From Desulforamulus ruminis DSM 2154 (lineage in GTDB: Bacteria; Bacillota; Desulfotomaculia; Desulfotomaculales; Desulfotomaculaceae), in assembly GCF_000215085.1 (NCBI RefSeq), contig NC_015589.1, positions 2,094,120 through 2,158,119 on the forward strand: a stretch of DNA of 64,000 nucleotides. Reading direction: 5' to 3'. The notes under the pieces are model-generated. The model was not told where the DNA came from. It worked only from the letters and a program-made list of their open reading frames with translations, and ran no database searches. The translations under genes were made by a program, and so were the position numbers. This document shows positions 62,333 through 64,000 of this stretch, piece by piece; position 1 is the first letter of the stretch; every line of letters begins with the position of its first letter.

Positions 62333-63241
62333 TCATGCTTTAAAATCGATATTTTCAAGGCCGTAAGAAGCAATCAGCCCCTTTAAAGCCACCTGCTTTT
62401 CTTCCCCGGGTGTCTTATAAACCGGTGCTCCAGTAAAGCCCAGGGCCCTGAATTTGGCAACCCCCAAATGGTGGTAGGGAAGCAGTTCAACACCCGTAAT
62501 GCTTGTATTTTCTACCAGAAACCGGCACATTTCCCGCAAATTCTCCTCCTGATCGTTGATCCCGCTAATTAACGGAACCCGCACCAGCACATGAGGGTGT
62601 ATACGGGACATGGCAATGATGTTATCTAAAATCTGGCGGTTGCTGACTCCGGTCAATTGCCTATGGGTTTGGGGATCCATATGCTTTATATCCACCAGCA
62701 CATGGTCCAGCAGCTCCAGAATATCTCTGGATGATTCCCAGGAAAAATAACCGCTGGTCTCAACCGCCGTATCGATGTTCAGTTTTTTACAGGCCGCCGC
62801 CAGGGACCTCAGAAACACCCCTTGAGCAAAGGGCTCTCCTCCGGAAAAAGTGACTCCTCCCCCGGATTCCCGGTAGAAAACCGCATCCCTTTGGACCGCT
62901 TTAACCACTTCCCCTACGGGGATCCGGAACCCCATTTTCTTTCTGGCGCCGGTAGGACAGATTTCACAGCATTGATTGCAAACCCGGCATTTTTCCTTGT
63001 CCAGAAGGGGATGTCCGTTCTCCATGACCAGCGCCTTGGCCGCACATGTGGACGTACATTGGCCGCAGCCAGTGCAGCGGTCTCTGAAAAACAAGATCTC
63101 CGGGTTGCTATTCCAGGATTCCGGATTGGCGCACCAGCGGCATCGTAAGGGGCAGCCCTTGAAAAAAATTGTGGTTCTAAGGCCGGGCCCGTCATGGACC
63201 GACCATCGCTGTATTTGAAAGATTTGACCGGTTGCTTCCAT
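62333..63241 (-). CDS. Glycyl-radical-enzyme activating protein
   Basis: 302 residues. SAM cluster motif in FKGCPLRCRWCANPESWN, two extra ferredoxin-type clusters (CTGCGQCTSTCAAKAL and CRVCNQCCEICPTGA), GGGVTFSGGEPFAQ and VETSGYFSW. This is the GRE-activase architecture, like CutD but distinct. It is 11 bp after the GRE stop and 27 bp before the dehydrogenase. Confidence 0.95.
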   Translation of the reverse strand: MEATGQIFQIQRWSVHDGPGLRTTIFFKGCPLRCRWCANPESWNSNPEILFFRDRCTGCGQCTSTCAAKALVMENGHPLLDKEKCRVCNQCCEICPTGARKKMGFRIPVGEVVKAVQRDAVFYRESGGGVTFSGGEPFAQGVFLRSLAAACKKLNIDTAVETSGYFSWESSRDILELLDHVLVDIKHMDPQTHRQLTGVSNRQILDNIIAMSRIHPHVLVRVPLISGINDQEENLREMCRFLVENTSITGVELLPYHHLGVAKFRALGFTGAPVYKTPGEEKQVALKGLIASYGLENIDFKA

Positions 63242-63252
63242 TTTCGCCGCCT

Positions 63253-64000
63253 CTAAAGGGTTTCATAGGTGGTTCTGGCAATAATGGCCTCCTGAGCTTC
63301 CCGGGACAGGTTGACAAATTGAGTGCTGTAGCCTGCTACCCGGACCAGCAAGTCTTTGTAATCCTCCGGTTGTTCCTGGGCTTTTCTCAGGGTTTCGGTT
63401 GATATAACATTAAACTGGACGTGAAAGGCCCCCAGGGCAAAATAGCCCCGGATCAGGGACGCCAGATTTTTTAAATCTCTTTCCGATTGCAGCATTTCCG
63501 GAGTGAACTTCAGATTTAATAAGGTTCCGCCGGAATGGGCGTTATGATTAATTTTGGCCGCCGAACGCATGGCCGCGGTGGGGCTGGTCCTATCGGTCCC
63601 GGCATGGGGAGAGACGCCCTCGGTCAACGGGCTGCCGGCTTTCCTGCCGTCGGGCGTGGCTCCAATCACACTGCCTGCCGGAATATAATTAGAAATCCCC
63701 ATGAAGGCTGAATTAAAGGGAACGCCAAAATAATCCCCATAGGAACGAACCTCCCGGTGATAAAAATCGGTAATCTCCAGGGCAATGGCATCCACGTAAT
63801 CGTCATCGTTGCCATACTTGGGACATTCCATAACCCTCCGTCTCATCTCTTCATGCCCTTCCCAGTTGGCCTCCAGGGCCGCGCCAAGCTCCTGAAGGGA
63901 ATATCTCTTTTCTTCAAAGACCAGTTTTTTAATCACCGCCAGGGAATTGGCCGCATCGGCCACGCCAATTCCCGTGAGAACCGGTCCCACATTGTATTTG
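63253..64000 (-). CDS. Glycyl radical enzyme, C-terminal part (5' end beyond window)
   Basis: Only the last ~249 residues are in the window; the frame is open to base 64000 (...KYNVGPVLTGIGVADAANSL) and the GTG at 63990 is internal, not a start. The radical site RVAGYSTQFVNLSREAQEAI is intact. The second half (GTLLNLKFTPEMLQSERDLK, FHVQFNVISTETLRKAQEQP) resembles HypD/IslA-like GREs more than CutC or pyruvate formate-lyase. The active-site Cys/Glu loop is outside, so the substrate cannot be assigned; the neighbouring 3-hydroxyacyl-CoA dehydrogenase hints at a CoA-linked or hydroxyacid pathway. Confidence 0.9.
   Translation of the reverse strand, partial: KYNVGPVLTGIGVADAANSLAVIKKLVFEEKRYSLQELGAALEANWEGHEEMRRRVMECPKYGNDDDYVDAIALEITDFYHREVRSYGDYFGVPFNSAFMGISNYIPAGSVIGATPDGRKAGSPLTEGVSPHAGTDRTSPTAAMRSAAKINHNAHSGGTLLNLKFTPEMLQSERDLKNLASLIRGYFALGAFHVQFNVISTETLRKAQEQPEDYKDLLVRVAGYSTQFVNLSREAQEAIIARTTYETL

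Overview
The window looks like a chromosome segment of a strictly anaerobic, low-to-moderate GC, Gram-positive clostridial bacterium (Peptococcaceae/Desulfotomaculum-like). This is inferred from two glycyl-radical-enzyme operons, AGGAGG-type ribosome sites with many TTG/GTG starts, a SigI/RsgI pair, an arsRDA-acr3 operon, two chemoreceptors and clostridial-style promoters. No rRNA or tRNA gene and no CRISPR array was seen.

Layout. 1-8204 (minus): a type I choline-utilisation (cut) microcompartment operon, in transcription order two BMC-H shell proteins, CoA-acylating aldehyde dehydrogenase, iron alcohol dehydrogenase, choline trimethylamine-lyase CutC, an EamA transporter, a small winged-helix-like protein and the CutC activase CutD, cut off by the window start. 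A choline-kinase-like gene is divergent (8638-9552). 9945-13867 (minus): thioredoxin reductase with an extra thioredoxin-like domain, a thioredoxin, and a type I phosphodiesterase. 14193-16028: two envelope proteins of unknown role. 16136-19855: an AT-rich phage-defence island with two HEPN/Abi-type genes and AbiGii, whose AbiGi partner gene is cut by an IS3-family element (19856-21074) that is itself frameshifted. 21117-23776: a broken SHOCT gene, a His/Met-rich secreted protein, and sigI-rsgI with a His/Met-rich RsgI tail. 24872-29376: a metallophosphoesterase divergent from arsR-arsD-arsA-acr3. 29581-34932: APC permease, marR-MATE pair, chemoreceptor.

35179-47532 (minus): a compact eleven-gene catabolic operon with an XRE-cupin regulator, HyuA/HyuB (hydantoinase/oxoprolinase), a cupin, an M24 peptidase, a five-part peptide-type ABC importer and an Asp/Glu/hydantoin racemase. 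Together these suggest uptake and opening of a cyclic amide or peptide-derived compound. 47767-52633: three membrane proteins (DUF2238, GDYXXLXY, DUF2157) and a Ca2+-type P-ATPase. 52937-56676: second chemoreceptor, two divergent XRE regulators, an EamA transporter. 56796-59476: glcDF-type 2-hydroxyacid dehydrogenase. 59758-61230: SDR oxidoreductase and Spy-like protein. 61358-64000: a second glycyl radical enzyme (5' part beyond the window) with its activase and a 3-hydroxyacyl-CoA dehydrogenase.

Most unusual points: serine in place of the catalytic cysteine in the cut aldehyde dehydrogenase; an abortive-infection toxin left without an intact antitoxin; a SigI/RsgI module that looks metal-linked and has an altered RsgI cleavage motif; a thioredoxin reductase fused to a cysteine-free thioredoxin domain; the hydantoinase-importer operon; and a second GRE operon of unassigned substrate. 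All family calls rest on motif reading; no database search was run.
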